This document shows, one piece after another, positions 17,207 through 27,318 of a DNA stretch of 36,597 nt (position 1 is the first letter of the stretch; every line of letters starts with the position of its first letter). This stretch comes from Candidatus Dojkabacteria bacterium (GTDB lineage Bacteria; Patescibacteriota; Dojkabacteria; B142; WJKM01), in assembly GCA_014729085.1 (NCBI GenBank), contig WJKM01000016.1:1-36597 (forward strand). Reading direction: 5' to 3'. Made by a program: the position numbers and the translations under genes. The notes under the pieces are model-generated. The model did not search any database. It was not told where the DNA came from and saw only the letters and a list, made by a program, of their open reading frames with translations.

Positions 17207-18067
17207 GTGCTTAAAGAATATAAACCTACAACACCAACAAGAAGGCACACAGTTTTAGTTAAAGATAAAAGATTAGCTAAGCGACCTGTACCTAAGAATT
17301 TGATTAAAAAGGTGAAGTATAATGCTGGTAGAAGCGGGGGGCGTGTTAGTACCCGTCATAAAGGCGGAAGAGTTAAGCGTCAATACAGGGTTATAGATTT
17401 TAAAAGAGATAAATATGATGTTGAAGGCATTGTCGAGGATCTCTTTTATGATCCAAATCGTTCTGCAAATATTGCACTGATAAAATATGAAGATGGAGAA
17501 AGAAGATTTATCTTGGCCACAAAAAAGATGGAGAAGGGCCAAAATGTGATTTCTGGAGAAAAAGTACCAATTCGAGAAGGTAATGCCATGCCTTTAAAAA
17601 ATATACCATCTGGAATTTTTGTGCATAATGTTGAATTGAAAAGAGGGAAGGGTGGAGTTATGGGAAGATCTGCTGGTGCTGCAATTCAAAAACAAGGAGA
17701 AACAGGAGAATATGTTCAATTAAAAATGCCGAGTGGAGAAATTAGATTAGTAAGAGGTGAAAATTATGCTACTATTGGACAAGTTGGAAACGAATTACAT
17801 GGTTTAAAGAAGTTAGGTAAAGCCGGAAGAAAAAGGAAGATGGGGATAAGGCCAACAGTAAGAGGTGTGGCACAATCCTGGAAGCATCCGCATGGTGGTG
17901 GTCAGGGTAAGGGAGGTCGAGTAGGGCCTGGAGGACCAGCTAAAACTCCATGGGGTAAGAAACAAGGCGTTAAAACTAGAAAGAATAAACGAACTAATAA
18001 GTACATTATTAAAAGAAGAACTTCAAAAAGAAGACGAAAAGTAAAGAGATATAAAACAATAGTATAA
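17207..18067 (+). CDS. rplB: Ribosomal protein uL2 (GTG start)
   Basis: 'YKPTTPTRRHTV', 'VRGVAQSWKHPHGGGQGKGG'. Confidence 0.97.
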   Translation: MLKEYKPTTPTRRHTVLVKDKRLAKRPVPKNLIKKVKYNAGRSGGRVSTRHKGGRVKRQYRVIDFKRDKYDVEGIVEDLFYDPNRSANIALIKYEDGERRFILATKKMEKGQNVISGEKVPIREGNAMPLKNIPSGIFVHNVELKRGKGGVMGRSAGAAIQKQGETGEYVQLKMPSGEIRLVRGENYATIGQVGNELHGLKKLGKAGRKRKMGIRPTVRGVAQSWKHPHGGGQGKGGRVGPGGPAKTPWGKKQGVKTRKNKRTNKYIIKRRTSKRRRKVKRYKTIV

Positions 18068-18101
18068 TCATTAAGTATTAAATTAATTTAATAAATCAAA
18101 A

Positions 18102-18413
18102 ATGAGTAGATCTCTAAAAAAAGGACCTTATATAGATGAAAAGTTATTACAAAAGGTTCAAAAAGCAAAAAAAGACAGTTCAACCCAAAAAATTAAAACT
18201 TGGGCTAGAGAATCAACAGTAACACCAGAAATGGTTGGGGTTACTTTATCTATTCATAACGGGAAACGATTTATTGATGTCTATATAACTGAATCAATGG
18301 TAGGACACAAGGTAGGCGAATTTGCACCAACTAGAAGATTTACTGGACATAGTAAGAAGGGTAAAATTGCTAAAGCTACTGGAACAACAGGTAGAATTTT
18401 AGATGAAGAATAA
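18102..18413 (+). CDS. rpsS: Ribosomal protein uS19
   Basis: '[16 protein letters not shown]...[29 protein letters not shown]'. Confidence 0.97.
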   Translation: MSRSLKKGPYIDEKLLQKVQKAKKDSSTQKIKTWARESTVTPEMVGVTLSIHNGKRFIDVYITESMVGHKVGEFAPTRRFTGHSKKGKIAKATGTTGRILDEE

Positions 18414-18430
18414 TTATAAAATTATAAATA

Positions 18431-18775
18431 ATGACTGACAAAATTTATGCAGTTGCAAAAAATGTAAGAATAGCTCCAAGGAAAGCCAGATTGGTTGTCG
18501 ATTTGGTAAGAGGAGAAAATGCGGAAGAAGCTAGTGAAAAGTTAAAGTTTGTAAATAAAAAAGCAGCACTTCATGTTAGAAAGGTTATTGATAGTGCAGT
18601 TGCTAATGCTATAAATAATTTTGATAAAGATGCAAAGAATTTGTTTATTAAAGAGGCACGGGTAGACGAAGGCTATACTCTTAAAAGAGGTAGAGCCGTA
18701 TCTAAAGGAAGATATCATAGAATTTTAAAACGGAATAGTCATATAGTAATTGGACTAACCGAAAAATCAGAATAA
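18431..18775 (+). CDS. rplV: Ribosomal protein uL22
   Basis: 'AVAKNVRIAPRKARLVVDLVRG...RGRAVSKGRYHRILKRNSHI'. Confidence 0.96.
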   Translation: MTDKIYAVAKNVRIAPRKARLVVDLVRGENAEEASEKLKFVNKKAALHVRKVIDSAVANAINNFDKDAKNLFIKEARVDEGYTLKRGRAVSKGRYHRILKRNSHIVIGLTEKSE

Positions 18776-18800
18776 TTTTTAAGTATTTATTAAATAAATT

Positions 18801-19439
18801 ATGGGTCAAAAAGTTAACGCAAAAGGTTTTAGAATAGGTGTAAATAAAAATTGGGAATCAATTTGTTATGTTGATAAATTGAATTACGCTGATAATCTTG
18901 CAGAAGATTTGAAGATAAGAAAGTATATCCAGGAAAATCTGAGGTCAGCAGGTATTGTGTCAACAAAAATTAAAAAATTCATGAACAAGAAATTGATTGA
19001 GATTTCTGTTGCTAGACCCGGAGTTGTTATCGGGAGAGGTGGTTCTGGAATTGATCAAGTAAACAAAGATTTAGCAAGAATTACAAAGGGTAAAGTTGAA
19101 GTAAAACTGTACGAAGTAAAAAAACCAGAATTATCATCTAAACTCATTGCAGAAAACATTTCCGACCAACTTGTAAGAAGAATTGTACCTAAATTTGCAG
19201 TAAGCAGGGAGATGAAGTCTGCACAAGGTGCTGGAGGAATTAAAGGAATAAGGATTTGGATATCTGGAAGAATAAAAGGGGTCGAAATTGCCCGGACTGA
19301 AAAATTTCAGTGGGGATCAGTCCCTTTACAAACTTTAAGAGCAGATATTGATTATTATCAGACAGACTGTTTGGTACCAAATGCAGGATTGCATGGAATT
19401 AAAGTGTGGGTTTATAAGGGTGAAAAACAAACAATTTAA
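18801..19439 (+). CDS. rpsC: Ribosomal protein uS3
   Basis: 'MGQKVNAKGFRIGVNKNWES', KH-like 'RPGVVIGRGGSGID'. Confidence 0.97.
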   Translation: MGQKVNAKGFRIGVNKNWESICYVDKLNYADNLAEDLKIRKYIQENLRSAGIVSTKIKKFMNKKLIEISVARPGVVIGRGGSGIDQVNKDLARITKGKVEVKLYEVKKPELSSKLIAENISDQLVRRIVPKFAVSREMKSAQGAGGIKGIRIWISGRIKGVEIARTEKFQWGSVPLQTLRADIDYYQTDCLVPNAGLHGIKVWVYKGEKQTI

Positions 19440-19459
19440 ATTACATTTATTGAATTGAT

Positions 19460-19867
19460 ATGTTACAGCCAAAGAAACGAAAATATAGAAAGTCCTTTCA
19501 ACCAAAGATGAAGGGAGTTGCTTATAGAGGTTCAAGATTAACACATGGAGACTATGGATTAAAATCTATGGGAAGATCTTGGTTAACGTCTAGACAGATT
19601 GAGGCTGCTAGAAAAGCAATTGTTCGAGAAGTGAAAAGAAAAGGAAAACTCTGGATTAAAGTTTTTCCTCATACACCAGTTACAAGCAAACCAAGTGAGG
19701 TGGGTATGGGAAAAGGTAAGGGAGAAGTAGATCAATACGTTTTAGGTCTAAAACCTGGAAGAATTATTTTTGAATTAGGAGGTGTTCCAAAACCAGTAGC
19801 GAAAGAAGCATTACGAAAAGCTGCACAGAAATTGCCCGTTATTTGTAAATTTATATCAAAAGATTAA
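19460..19867 (+). CDS. rplP: Ribosomal protein uL16
   Basis: 'MLQPKKRKYRKSFQ...RGSRLTHGDYGLKS...RQIEAARKAI'. Confidence 0.97.
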   Translation: MLQPKKRKYRKSFQPKMKGVAYRGSRLTHGDYGLKSMGRSWLTSRQIEAARKAIVREVKRKGKLWIKVFPHTPVTSKPSEVGMGKGKGEVDQYVLGLKPGRIIFELGGVPKPVAKEALRKAAQKLPVICKFISKD

Positions 19868-19871
19868 AAAG

Positions 19872-20066
19872 GTGGACATAGATAAACTTAGAAAAAAAAC
19901 AGAAGAGGAACTCAAAACTAGATTAACTGAAAAAAGAGGTGAATTAGTTGAGCTTAGGTATAATGTAAAGTTAGGTAAGGAAACCAGTTATTCGCAAGTC
20001 AAAGAACTAAAAAAAGAGATTGCAAGAATAAATACAATACTAAATGAGCAATCTTTTAAGAAATAG
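19872..20066 (+). CDS. rpmC: Ribosomal protein uL29 (GTG start)
   Basis: 64 aa, 'LRKKTEEELKTRLTEKRGELVELRYNVKLGK...VKELKKEIARINTIL'. Confidence 0.93.
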   Translation: MDIDKLRKKTEEELKTRLTEKRGELVELRYNVKLGKETSYSQVKELKKEIARINTILNEQSFKK

Positions 20067-20089
20067 TTTATTATATTAACTTGGATTTA

Positions 20090-20365
20090 ATGGAAGAAAA
20101 ACTCAAATCTAGAAAAAGACTGCAGGGTATAGTCACAAACATAATTGATGATAATACAGTTAAAATTCGTGTAGAGACTAAAAGTGCACATCCAATGTAT
20201 GGTAAGATTATGAAATCACATAAAACATATTTGGTACATAATACTAAGTTCGTAAAAGAAGACGGTATTGATATAGAAGTAGGGGAAGAAGTTGTAGTAG
20301 AAGAGTGTAAACCAATAAGTAAGAAAAAATCATTTATTTTGATAGATAAAATAGTAAGAAAATGA
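20090..20365 (+). CDS. rpsQ: Ribosomal protein uS17
   Basis: '[44 protein letters not shown]'; TGA stop overlaps the rplN ATG (ATGA). Confidence 0.95.
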   Translation: MEEKLKSRKRLQGIVTNIIDDNTVKIRVETKSAHPMYGKIMKSHKTYLVHNTKFVKEDGIDIEVGEEVVVEECKPISKKKSFILIDKIVRK

Positions 20366-20745
20366 TTCAGAAACTATCTCGTTTAAAAGTAGCTGATAAT
20401 ACAGGAGCAAAAGAATTAATGGTTATTAATGTCCTAAGTAGATGGAAAGGTAACTATTATCAAAGATTTGGTTCTGTCGGTGAAATTGTTGTAGGTTCAG
20501 TAAAAAAGAGCAGTCCGTTTTCGGAATTTGAAGAAGGTTCAGTTGTTTATGGTGTGATTGTCAGAACTAAAAAAGAAGTACGGCGAAAGGATGGTTCTTA
20601 TATCAGATTTGATGATAATGCTGTTGTTATTATTGGGAAGGAGTCTCAGGAACCAAAAGGTACAAGAGTTTTTGGTCCCATTGCCAGAGAAGTAAAAGAC
20701 AAAGGATATGATAAAATCGCAAGTCTTGCACCAGAAGTTTTATAA
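20362..20745 (+). CDS. rplN: Ribosomal protein uL14
   Basis: '[25 protein letters not shown]...[11 protein letters not shown]'. Confidence 0.97.
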   Translation: MIQKLSRLKVADNTGAKELMVINVLSRWKGNYYQRFGSVGEIVVGSVKKSSPFSEFEEGSVVYGVIVRTKKEVRRKDGSYIRFDDNAVVIIGKESQEPKGTRVFGPIAREVKDKGYDKIASLAPEVL

Positions 20746-20766
20746 TTTTTATATTTAATAGTTAAC

Positions 20767-21207
20767 GTGAAAGTTTTAAAAGGAGACACAGTAAAAGTAA
20801 TTTCAGGCAAGGATCGCAATAAAACAGGTGAGGTACTTGTCGCATTGCCAAAACAGAATAAAGTAGTTGTTAAGGGTGTGAATATAGTGACAAAACATCA
20901 AAAAGCTAGAGGGAAGGATAAGCCTGCAGGAAGAATTAAGTTCGAACTACCGATAGATGTATCAAACGTTCAAGTAATTGATCCAGCAACAGGCAAACCT
21001 ACGAGAATTAAATATACATTTAAAGATGGTAAAAAGGTAAGACAGATAGGAGAACATTCAGAGGATAAGAAAAAAACCGAAAAGACGAAATCAACAAGCA
21101 AAAAAACAAAAAGTAATAAATCCAAAAAGAAAACAAATAAAAAAACTGAGAAAAAATCAAAATCTACAAAAAAAGATAAAGCGACTAAGAAAAAAAGTAA
21201 AAAATAA
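20767..21207 (+). CDS. rplX: Ribosomal protein uL24 with a long Lys/Thr/Ser-rich C-terminal tail
   Basis: KOW 'LKGDTVKVISGKDRNKTGEVL', 'GVNIVTKHQKA'; tail from ~21065. Confidence 0.94.
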   Translation: MKVLKGDTVKVISGKDRNKTGEVLVALPKQNKVVVKGVNIVTKHQKARGKDKPAGRIKFELPIDVSNVQVIDPATGKPTRIKYTFKDGKKVRQIGEHSEDKKKTEKTKSTSKKTKSNKSKKKTNKKTEKKSKSTKKDKATKKKSKK

Positions 21208-21224
21208 CATTAAAAATCAATTAA

Positions 21225-21776
21225 ATGAAACTTGAATCGCAATTAAAAAAACAATATCTTAAGAAGTATAGACAAGGGCTTAAAGAAGAGCTGGAACTTG
21301 AAAATATCAATGCTGTACCTAATCTGGAAAAGATAGTTATAAATAGCGGTATTGGAGAGGCAAAAGAAAATCCGGAACTTATAGATGAGTTGATGAAGGA
21401 TTTCACAATATTATCTGGTCAAAAACCAGTAGTTACGAAATCTAAAGAGTCAATATCAAACTTTAAAGTTAAAGAAGGTATGCCTATCGGGTTAAAGGTT
21501 ACTTTGAGAGGAATGAGAATGTGGGCATTTTTAGAAAAATTAATTCATATTGTTTTACCAAGGGTAAAAGACTTTAGAGGATTATCAAGAAAAAGTTTCG
21601 ATGGTGCTGGGAATTATAGTATGGGTTTGAAAGAACAATTAGTTTTCCCAGAAATAGATTCAACTAAGGTAAAGAAAAGACAAGGAATGCAAATAGTTAT
21701 TTGTACTACAGCTGACAATAACGAGGCTGCAGAGATATTATTAGAAAAATTCAATTTTCCTTTTGTTAAACAGTAG
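21225..21776 (+). CDS. rplE: Ribosomal protein uL5
   Basis: 'VINSGIGEA...[34 protein letters not shown]...RDFRGLS'-like. Confidence 0.96.
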   Translation: MKLESQLKKQYLKKYRQGLKEELELENINAVPNLEKIVINSGIGEAKENPELIDELMKDFTILSGQKPVVTKSKESISNFKVKEGMPIGLKVTLRGMRMWAFLEKLIHIVLPRVKDFRGLSRKSFDGAGNYSMGLKEQLVFPEIDSTKVKKRQGMQIVICTTADNNEAAEILLEKFNFPFVKQ

Positions 21777-21778
21777 AA

Positions 21779-21988
21779 ATGAGTACAAAAGCTCAAGAAG
21801 CAAAAGAAAAGAAATTAAAAAAGAAATATAAAAGCAACACTTTAAAGTATAAAACACGTTTATTTAACAGATGTAAGGTAACAGGAAGAGCTAGAGGTTA
21901 TATGAGAAGATTTGGTATTTCAAGAATAACTTTTAGGGAATTTGCCTTAAAAGGTTTATTACCAGGAGTAAGAAAAGCAAGTTGGTAA
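21779..21988 (+). CDS. rpsN: Ribosomal protein uS14, short form lacking zinc-ligand cysteines
   Basis: '[39 protein letters not shown]'. Confidence 0.95.
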   Translation: MSTKAQEAKEKKLKKKYKSNTLKYKTRLFNRCKVTGRARGYMRRFGISRITFREFALKGLLPGVRKASW

Positions 21989-22018
21989 TTTTTAGTTATT
22001 ATTTTATTTAGAATTATT

Positions 22019-22414
22019 ATGGTAAATGATCCAATAGGAGATGCGTTAACTAGAATTAGAAATGCATACCTGCGTGGTCATAATCAAGTTTCAATTCCTT
22101 ACTCGAAAATGATAAGTGCTATTGTTAAAATTTTAGAGGAAGAGAACTATATTCAGGATTATGAAATTACGGAAAATGACAAAGGATTCAAAGTTCTAAC
22201 AATTGAGTTGTTATACTTTGGTAAAAATCCAGGGATTAAAAGTTTAAAACGAATATCTAGACCAGGTGTTAGGCAGTATGTCGGATATAAAGATATTCCA
22301 CGAATTATTGATGGGATGGGAATATGTATTCTATCAACGACAAAGGGTGTAATTAGTGGAAAAAGGGCAAAAACAGAGAGAATAGGAGGCGAATTACTAT
22401 GTTCAATTTATTAA
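22019..22414 (+). CDS. rpsH: Ribosomal protein uS8
   Basis: 'NDPIGDALTRIRNAYLRGHNQVSIPYSKM...GICILSTTKGVISGKRA'. Confidence 0.96.
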   Translation: MVNDPIGDALTRIRNAYLRGHNQVSIPYSKMISAIVKILEEENYIQDYEITENDKGFKVLTIELLYFGKNPGIKSLKRISRPGVRQYVGYKDIPRIIDGMGICILSTTKGVISGKRAKTERIGGELLCSIY

Positions 22415-22428
22415 AATTATAATGAAAA

Positions 22429-23001
22429 ATGTCAAGAATCGGATATAAACCAATAAAATTTGATACTCCAGTGGAAATTAAAGTAGAGAAAGGAGGTTCC
22501 TTCGGAAATATTCTTGTGACTGTTAAGGGACCAAAAGGTGAACTGAAACAAGATATTAGAAATGGAATTAATGTAGAGGTGGATCAAGAGAATAAAGTCA
22601 TTGAGTTAACACGAGAGAATGATTTACATCAAATGAAGGCATATCATGGTCTTTACAGATCTTTGATTGCCAATATGATAGAAGGGGTAACAAAAGGATA
22701 CGAGAAAAATTTAGAAATTCATGGTGTCGGTTATCGTGTAAAACTTACAGGTAATAAATTAGATTTTAGTCTAGGTCAAAATCACCCTATTGAGATTGAA
22801 GCTCCTGAAGGTATTGAATTTGAAGTAAAAGATGAAGTTAAGATTAAGGTAAAAGGTATAGATAAACAATTAGTAGGCAAGATAGCTGCTCAGATTAGAG
22901 AAATTAAGAAACCTGAACCTTACAAGGGTAAAGGAATCAGGTATGTTGGTGAATATGTACGTAGAAAAGCTGGAAAAGCAGCAATTAAAGCTACTGTTTA
23001 A
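22429..23001 (+). CDS. rplF: Ribosomal protein uL6
   Basis: 'MSRIGYKPI...VTVKGPKGEL...YEKNLEIHGVGYRV...EPYKGKGIRYVGE'. Confidence 0.96.
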   Translation: MSRIGYKPIKFDTPVEIKVEKGGSFGNILVTVKGPKGELKQDIRNGINVEVDQENKVIELTRENDLHQMKAYHGLYRSLIANMIEGVTKGYEKNLEIHGVGYRVKLTGNKLDFSLGQNHPIEIEAPEGIEFEVKDEVKIKVKGIDKQLVGKIAAQIREIKKPEPYKGKGIRYVGEYVRRKAGKAAIKATV

Positions 23002-23020
23002 ATAATTTAATACATTTATT

Positions 23021-23365
23021 ATGAGAGAAAAAGAAGAATATAGAAAACGAAGAAAAATGAAAATTAGAAAAAAAATATCTGGAACTGCTGACAGACCAAG
23101 ATTAGCAGTTTTTAGATCAAATGCACATATTTATGCGCAATTAATTGATGATGAAAATAACGTTACACTTGGAAGTGCCAGTGATTTAGATTTAAAAGCA
23201 AAAGGGACGAAAACCGAAAGAGCGGAAACTGTAGGTAAGGAAATTGCAAAAATTGCAAAATCAAAGAAAATTGAGACAATAATATTTGATAGAGGAGGAT
23301 ATAAATTCCATGGACGTGTTAAAGCTTTGGCCGATGGTGCAAAAGAAGCAGGATTAATATTTTAA
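23021..23365 (+). CDS. rplR: Ribosomal protein uL18
   Basis: '[30 protein letters not shown]...[24 protein letters not shown]'. Confidence 0.96.
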   Translation: MREKEEYRKRRKMKIRKKISGTADRPRLAVFRSNAHIYAQLIDDENNVTLGSASDLDLKAKGTKTERAETVGKEIAKIAKSKKIETIIFDRGGYKFHGRVKALADGAKEAGLIF

Positions 23366-23382
23366 TTATTTTAAATTTTCCA

Positions 23383-24066
23383 GTGACTGAATCAAAAAAA
23401 GACGAAAACAAAAAAGAAAAGAAAAAAAATGAATCTGGAGATAGTAAAAAGACAGATTCCAAAAAACAGACGCAGAATAATGTCAAATCTGATAAGAGTA
23501 AACAAAAAAAAGTCCAAGTAAAAAGAAAGAAGTCTAGCAGATCTTATAAAAGAAAGAAAAAGAAAAGACGAAGAAGAAATCAAGAAGAATTTGAGAAACG
23601 TATAATATCTATTCGAAGAGTTTCTAGAGTAAATAAAGGCGGTAGAAGGTTAAGGCTTAGTGTTTGCATTGTTATTGGTGATAAAAAAGGAAGAATAGGG
23701 ATAGGATTAGCCAAAGGAGAGGATGTTAGAAGTGCTGAGGAAAAAGCTTATAAATATGCAAAGAAACATATGAAAAAAATTCCATTGAAGAATAATACTA
23801 TTCCTCATGAGTTTTATCATAAGAAGGGAGCAGCAAGAGTATTTATGAAGCCCGCTTCCCCGGGTACTGGAATTGTGGCAGGAAGTTCACTTCGAGCTGT
23901 AATGGAAGTACTTGGTGTAAAAGATGTTTTAAGTAAAATCATTGGTTCTAATAATGCTATTAATAACGCTTATGCTGCCATCGAAGGTTTATCACAAATG
24001 AAACATACAGTGAATACTAAAAAAGATAGTAATAATAAAGTTAAATCTAAAACAGACAAAAAATAA
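23383..24066 (+). CDS. rpsE: Ribosomal protein uS5 with a long Lys-rich N-terminal extension (GTG start)
   Basis: 'RRVSRVNKGGRRLRLSVCIVIGDKKGRIGIGLAKGEDVR'; ~60-70 aa K/S/R-rich leader. Confidence 0.95.
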   Translation: MTESKKDENKKEKKKNESGDSKKTDSKKQTQNNVKSDKSKQKKVQVKRKKSSRSYKRKKKKRRRRNQEEFEKRIISIRRVSRVNKGGRRLRLSVCIVIGDKKGRIGIGLAKGEDVRSAEEKAYKYAKKHMKKIPLKNNTIPHEFYHKKGAARVFMKPASPGTGIVAGSSLRAVMEVLGVKDVLSKIIGSNNAINNAYAAIEGLSQMKHTVNTKKDSNNKVKSKTDKK

Positions 24067-24518
24067 TGGATTTACCATCACCAAAAACAAAGAAAAAAAG
24101 CAAAAGAAAAGGTAGAGGTTACGCCTCTGGAGTTGGAGGACATACTGTAGGAAAAGGACAAAAAGGTCAATTATCGCGTTCAGGATATAAAAAACCAAGA
24201 CCAGGATTTGAAGGCGGACGAATGCCTCTTTCCAGAAGAATCCCTAAATTACCAGGTTTTCGGAGAGGATATTTTAAGTCTAAATATATTCGTATCGAAC
24301 TTGGCCTCGATGACCTAGATGCTCTATACAAAGACGGTGAAAAAGTAAATTTTGATACCTTGATTGAGAAGGGAGTTAAAATGAGTAAAACTAAAGATGT
24401 TAAAGTAAAGATTTTAGCTAACGGTGAGATTAGCAAAAAACTAATAGTAGAAGGTATTAAAACTTCTGAGACTGCTCAAAAAAAGATTGAAGCAGCGGGA
24501 GGAAAAGTTGAGATTTAA
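24066..24518 (+). CDS. rplO: Ribosomal protein uL15
   Basis: 'KRKGRGYASGVGGHTVGKGQKGQ...PRPGFEGGRMPLSRRIPK'; start overlaps the rpsE stop (TAATG). Confidence 0.95.
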   Translation: MDLPSPKTKKKSKRKGRGYASGVGGHTVGKGQKGQLSRSGYKKPRPGFEGGRMPLSRRIPKLPGFRRGYFKSKYIRIELGLDDLDALYKDGEKVNFDTLIEKGVKMSKTKDVKVKILANGEISKKLIVEGIKTSETAQKKIEAAGGKVEI

Positions 24519-24532
24519 ATTACTAATATTAA

Positions 24533-25969
24533 GTGAAAAATAAAATCAAAACTAAGAAAAAAACTAAAGTAAAGAAGTCTAAAGGCAAAGATAAGTCCAA
24601 AAAGAATTTCATTGAAACGCTTAAGACTTTTTGGAACAACAAAGTAATAAGGAAGAGGATCTTTTTTACAGCTGGAATCATATTGCTTTATAGATTGTTG
24701 GCAAATGTACCGCCTCCAGGTATAGACATTGAATCATTTGTTTCAGTATTTAAAGATAATCCTTTAACAAATATTTTTACACTAGCAACTGGAGGAAGAT
24801 TAGACAACCCATCACTTGTTATGATAGGGCTTGGAGCAAATGTTAATGCTTCAATCATAATTCAACTTTTGTCAACTGTAATTCCTAAATTGGAGGAATT
24901 GTCAAAAGAAGGTGCAAGCGGTCGTCAAATTTTAAATCAATATACAAGATTTTTGACAATTCCCTTGTCAATAATTCAGGCGATTGTAATTTATGTACTG
25001 TTAAGTAGATCATCAACATTTGTAGGACAAGACGTAGGAATTGATGTAGTTAGTTTTGTTGCTACTGTAAGTGCGGGAAGTTTGGTATTAATGTGGTTGG
25101 GTGAATTAATTAGTGAAAATGGAATAGGAAATGGAAGTTCCGTGATTATTGCGTTTTCGATAATTAGCTCATTGCCAACTTTAATAAAGACAGATATAGA
25201 AAGTGTATATCCTATTATAGATTCTTTTAGAGCAGGAAATATTGCACTTTGGGAATTGTTGACAGCAAGAGATTTCTTATATATTTATGGATTAATAATA
25301 GGTCTTGTTGCTATGGTTGTGATTTTGGTTCTAATGAGTGAAGCTGTTCGGAAGATTACTATACAATATGCTAGAAGGGGGACTGGCCGTCAGACTAATT
25401 ATCTCCCTTTACAAATTAATCAAGCCGGTGTCGTACCGATAATTTTTGCATCTGCTATACTTACTTTCCCAAGTATAGTATCACAATTTTTTATAAATAT
25501 ATTTGATGAAGGTACTGCACTTTATAATTTTGCTAATCTTTTCATTGCAGAAGATTCGCCATTGGCTTTTTTGAGCAATGTAAGTTCAATTGAATATAAT
25601 ATTTTATATTTTATCTTGATTATTGCATTTACATTTTTCTATACTTTTGTTATTTTAAAACCTTCTGAAACTGCTGAAAATTTAAAAAAGAGTGGAGGTT
25701 TTATTCCTGGAATAAGGCCGGGGAAAAGCACAGAAAAATATATTACTGGAATTATGATAAGATTAGCAACGATAGGTTCATTATTTTTAGCATTTATTAC
25801 AATTGTTCCTTCAATTGCAAGGACACAATTAACTTTTACAACTCAAAGGATCGGTATACTTTCGGGGATTGGTGGAACAAGTTTATTAATTGTTGTATCT
25901 GTAATCTTGTCAGTTTATCGCCAGCTTAAGTCCATGAAAGTTGAGAAGAGTTACGATCAATTTAGATAA
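24533..25969 (+). CDS. secY: Preprotein translocase subunit SecY (GTG start, Lys-rich N-terminus)
   Basis: 'LYRLLANVPPPGID', 'GLGANVNASIIIQLLSTVIP', 'NQAGVVPIIFASAILTFP', multiple TM segments. Confidence 0.96.
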   Translation: MKNKIKTKKKTKVKKSKGKDKSKKNFIETLKTFWNNKVIRKRIFFTAGIILLYRLLANVPPPGIDIESFVSVFKDNPLTNIFTLATGGRLDNPSLVMIGLGANVNASIIIQLLSTVIPKLEELSKEGASGRQILNQYTRFLTIPLSIIQAIVIYVLLSRSSTFVGQDVGIDVVSFVATVSAGSLVLMWLGELISENGIGNGSSVIIAFSIISSLPTLIKTDIESVYPIIDSFRAGNIALWELLTARDFLYIYGLIIGLVAMVVILVLMSEAVRKITIQYARRGTGRQTNYLPLQINQAGVVPIIFASAILTFPSIVSQFFINIFDEGTALYNFANLFIAEDSPLAFLSNVSSIEYNILYFILIIAFTFFYTFVILKPSETAENLKKSGGFIPGIRPGKSTEKYITGIMIRLATIGSLFLAFITIVPSIARTQLTFTTQRIGILSGIGGTSLLIVVSVILSVYRQLKSMKVEKSYDQFR

Positions 25970-25987
25970 AAAGTTGAAATTTTAGAA

Positions 25988-26017
25988 TTGCTCAAAGTTG
26001 AGTGTTTTTGATATAAT
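25988..26017 (+). promoter_or_regulatory. Putative promoter upstream of infA
   Basis: TTGCTC (25988-25993) - 18 bp - TATAAT (26012-26017) with TG extended -10. Confidence 0.55.
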
Positions 26018-26046
26018 CGAAAGTTATTTATTAGATTAATGCCTAA

Positions 26047-26280
26047 GTGGCCAATAAAAATAAGAAAAAAAAGATAAAAGCACGAGGTGTAGTAACTGAT
26101 GTTTTAGCAAATACTCAGTTCAAAGTAAAAATCGAACTTGATGATAAGGAATGGGAGGTTATTGCACATTTATCTGGTAAAATGCGAATGAATTATATTC
26201 GTATTCAAAAGAATGACGAGGTGGATGTTATGATTTCACCTTATGATTTAAAAAGAGGAATTATTGTTTATAGACATTAA
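26047..26280 (+). CDS. infA: Translation initiation factor IF-1 (GTG start)
   Basis: '[65 protein letters not shown]'. Confidence 0.95.
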   Translation: MANKNKKKKIKARGVVTDVLANTQFKVKIELDDKEWEVIAHLSGKMRMNYIRIQKNDEVDVMISPYDLKRGIIVYRH

Positions 26281-26309
26281 ATTATTTATCTAGTTCAAAA
26301 TATACTAAA

Positions 26310-26441
26310 ATGAAGGTAAGCCCATCAGTAAAACGAAGATGTCCGAAGTGCCGGGTAGTAATTCGAAGGAATAAAGCCGGTAAACGGGTTGTAAGAATTG
26401 ATTGTCCTGCTAATCCTAAACATAAACAAAGGCAGGGGTAG
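26310..26441 (+). CDS. rpmJ: Ribosomal protein bL36 (absent from the supplied ORF track)
   Basis: Translation [43 protein letters not shown], 43 aa, Zn-type CxxC...C...H. Confidence 0.95.
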   Translation: MKVSPSVKRRCPKCRVVIRRNKAGKRVVRIDCPANPKHKQRQG

Positions 26442-26470
26442 TTTATTTATATTATTAATTATATTTAACA

Positions 26471-26854
26471 ATGGCACGTATAAGCGGAGTAGAATTACCT
26501 CAAAACAAGAGAATTGAAATAGCATTGACCTATATCTATGGTATTGGTATTACATCTTCAAGAAAGATTCTTAAAATAGCCAATATCGATCCAGATACAA
26601 GAGTTAAAGATCTAACTGAAAATCAGATAAAAACTCTTTCTGGTATAATTGCTGAAAATTACAAGATTGAGGGAGAATTAAAACAGATGATCGATAAGAA
26701 TATTCGAAGATTAAAAGAGATTAAATGCTATAGGGGTTTAAGACATAAGCTTGGACTTCCGGTGAGAGGACAGCGCACAAGAACAAACGCAGTTACTAGA
26801 AAAGGAAAGAATATTGCCGTTGGAGGTTTAAAGGTTAAAATTACAAAGACTTAA
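26471..26854 (+). CDS. rpsM: Ribosomal protein uS13
   Basis: '[25 protein letters not shown]...[19 protein letters not shown]'. Confidence 0.97.
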   Translation: MARISGVELPQNKRIEIALTYIYGIGITSSRKILKIANIDPDTRVKDLTENQIKTLSGIIAENYKIEGELKQMIDKNIRRLKEIKCYRGLRHKLGLPVRGQRTRTNAVTRKGKNIAVGGLKVKITKT

Positions 26855-26870
26855 ATTGTATTAATAAATT

Positions 26871-27284
26871 ATGGCTAAATCAAAATCAAAAGAATCAAAA
26901 ACTAAAACCAAGAAGAAAAAGAAAGTAAAGAATCTTCATCCAAAAGTAGATATATATATTAAATCAAGTTACAATAATACAATCATTAGCGTAACCGATT
27001 TTGATGGAAATTTAATTGCTTCATCTTCTCCCGGACAAATAGGATTTAAGGGTAGTAGAAAAAGTACTGCTTACGCAGCTACAAAAGCGGCAATGGATTT
27101 AGCCGAGGAATTGAAAAGATACGGAGTGAAAGAAGCAAATGTAAAAGTAAAGGGAACTGGCATGGGTAGACAAGCTGCTGTAAAAGGTTTAGCTTCAGCA
27201 GGGATAAAAGTAAAAACCTTAATGGATGTTACACCAATACCTCATGGAGGTTGTAGGCCAAGAAAGAAACCAAGGGGTAGTTAA
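26871..27284 (+). CDS. rpsK: Ribosomal protein uS11
   Basis: 'SSYNNTIISVTDFDGNLIASSSPGQIGFKGSRKSTAYAA...DVTPIPHGGCRPRKKPRGS'. Confidence 0.97.
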   Translation: MAKSKSKESKTKTKKKKKVKNLHPKVDIYIKSSYNNTIISVTDFDGNLIASSSPGQIGFKGSRKSTAYAATKAAMDLAEELKRYGVKEANVKVKGTGMGRQAAVKGLASAGIKVKTLMDVTPIPHGGCRPRKKPRGS

Positions 27285-27318
27285 TTCGTTGATTTATTTA
27301 TAAAAAATATTATTTCAG

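Noticed and set aside
20338-20370. Possible UGA recoding, as in Gracilibacteria/Absconditabacteria
   Set aside because: TGA is used as a real stop in rpsQ (ATGA overlap with rplN) and reading frames do not contain internal TGA; code 11 fits.
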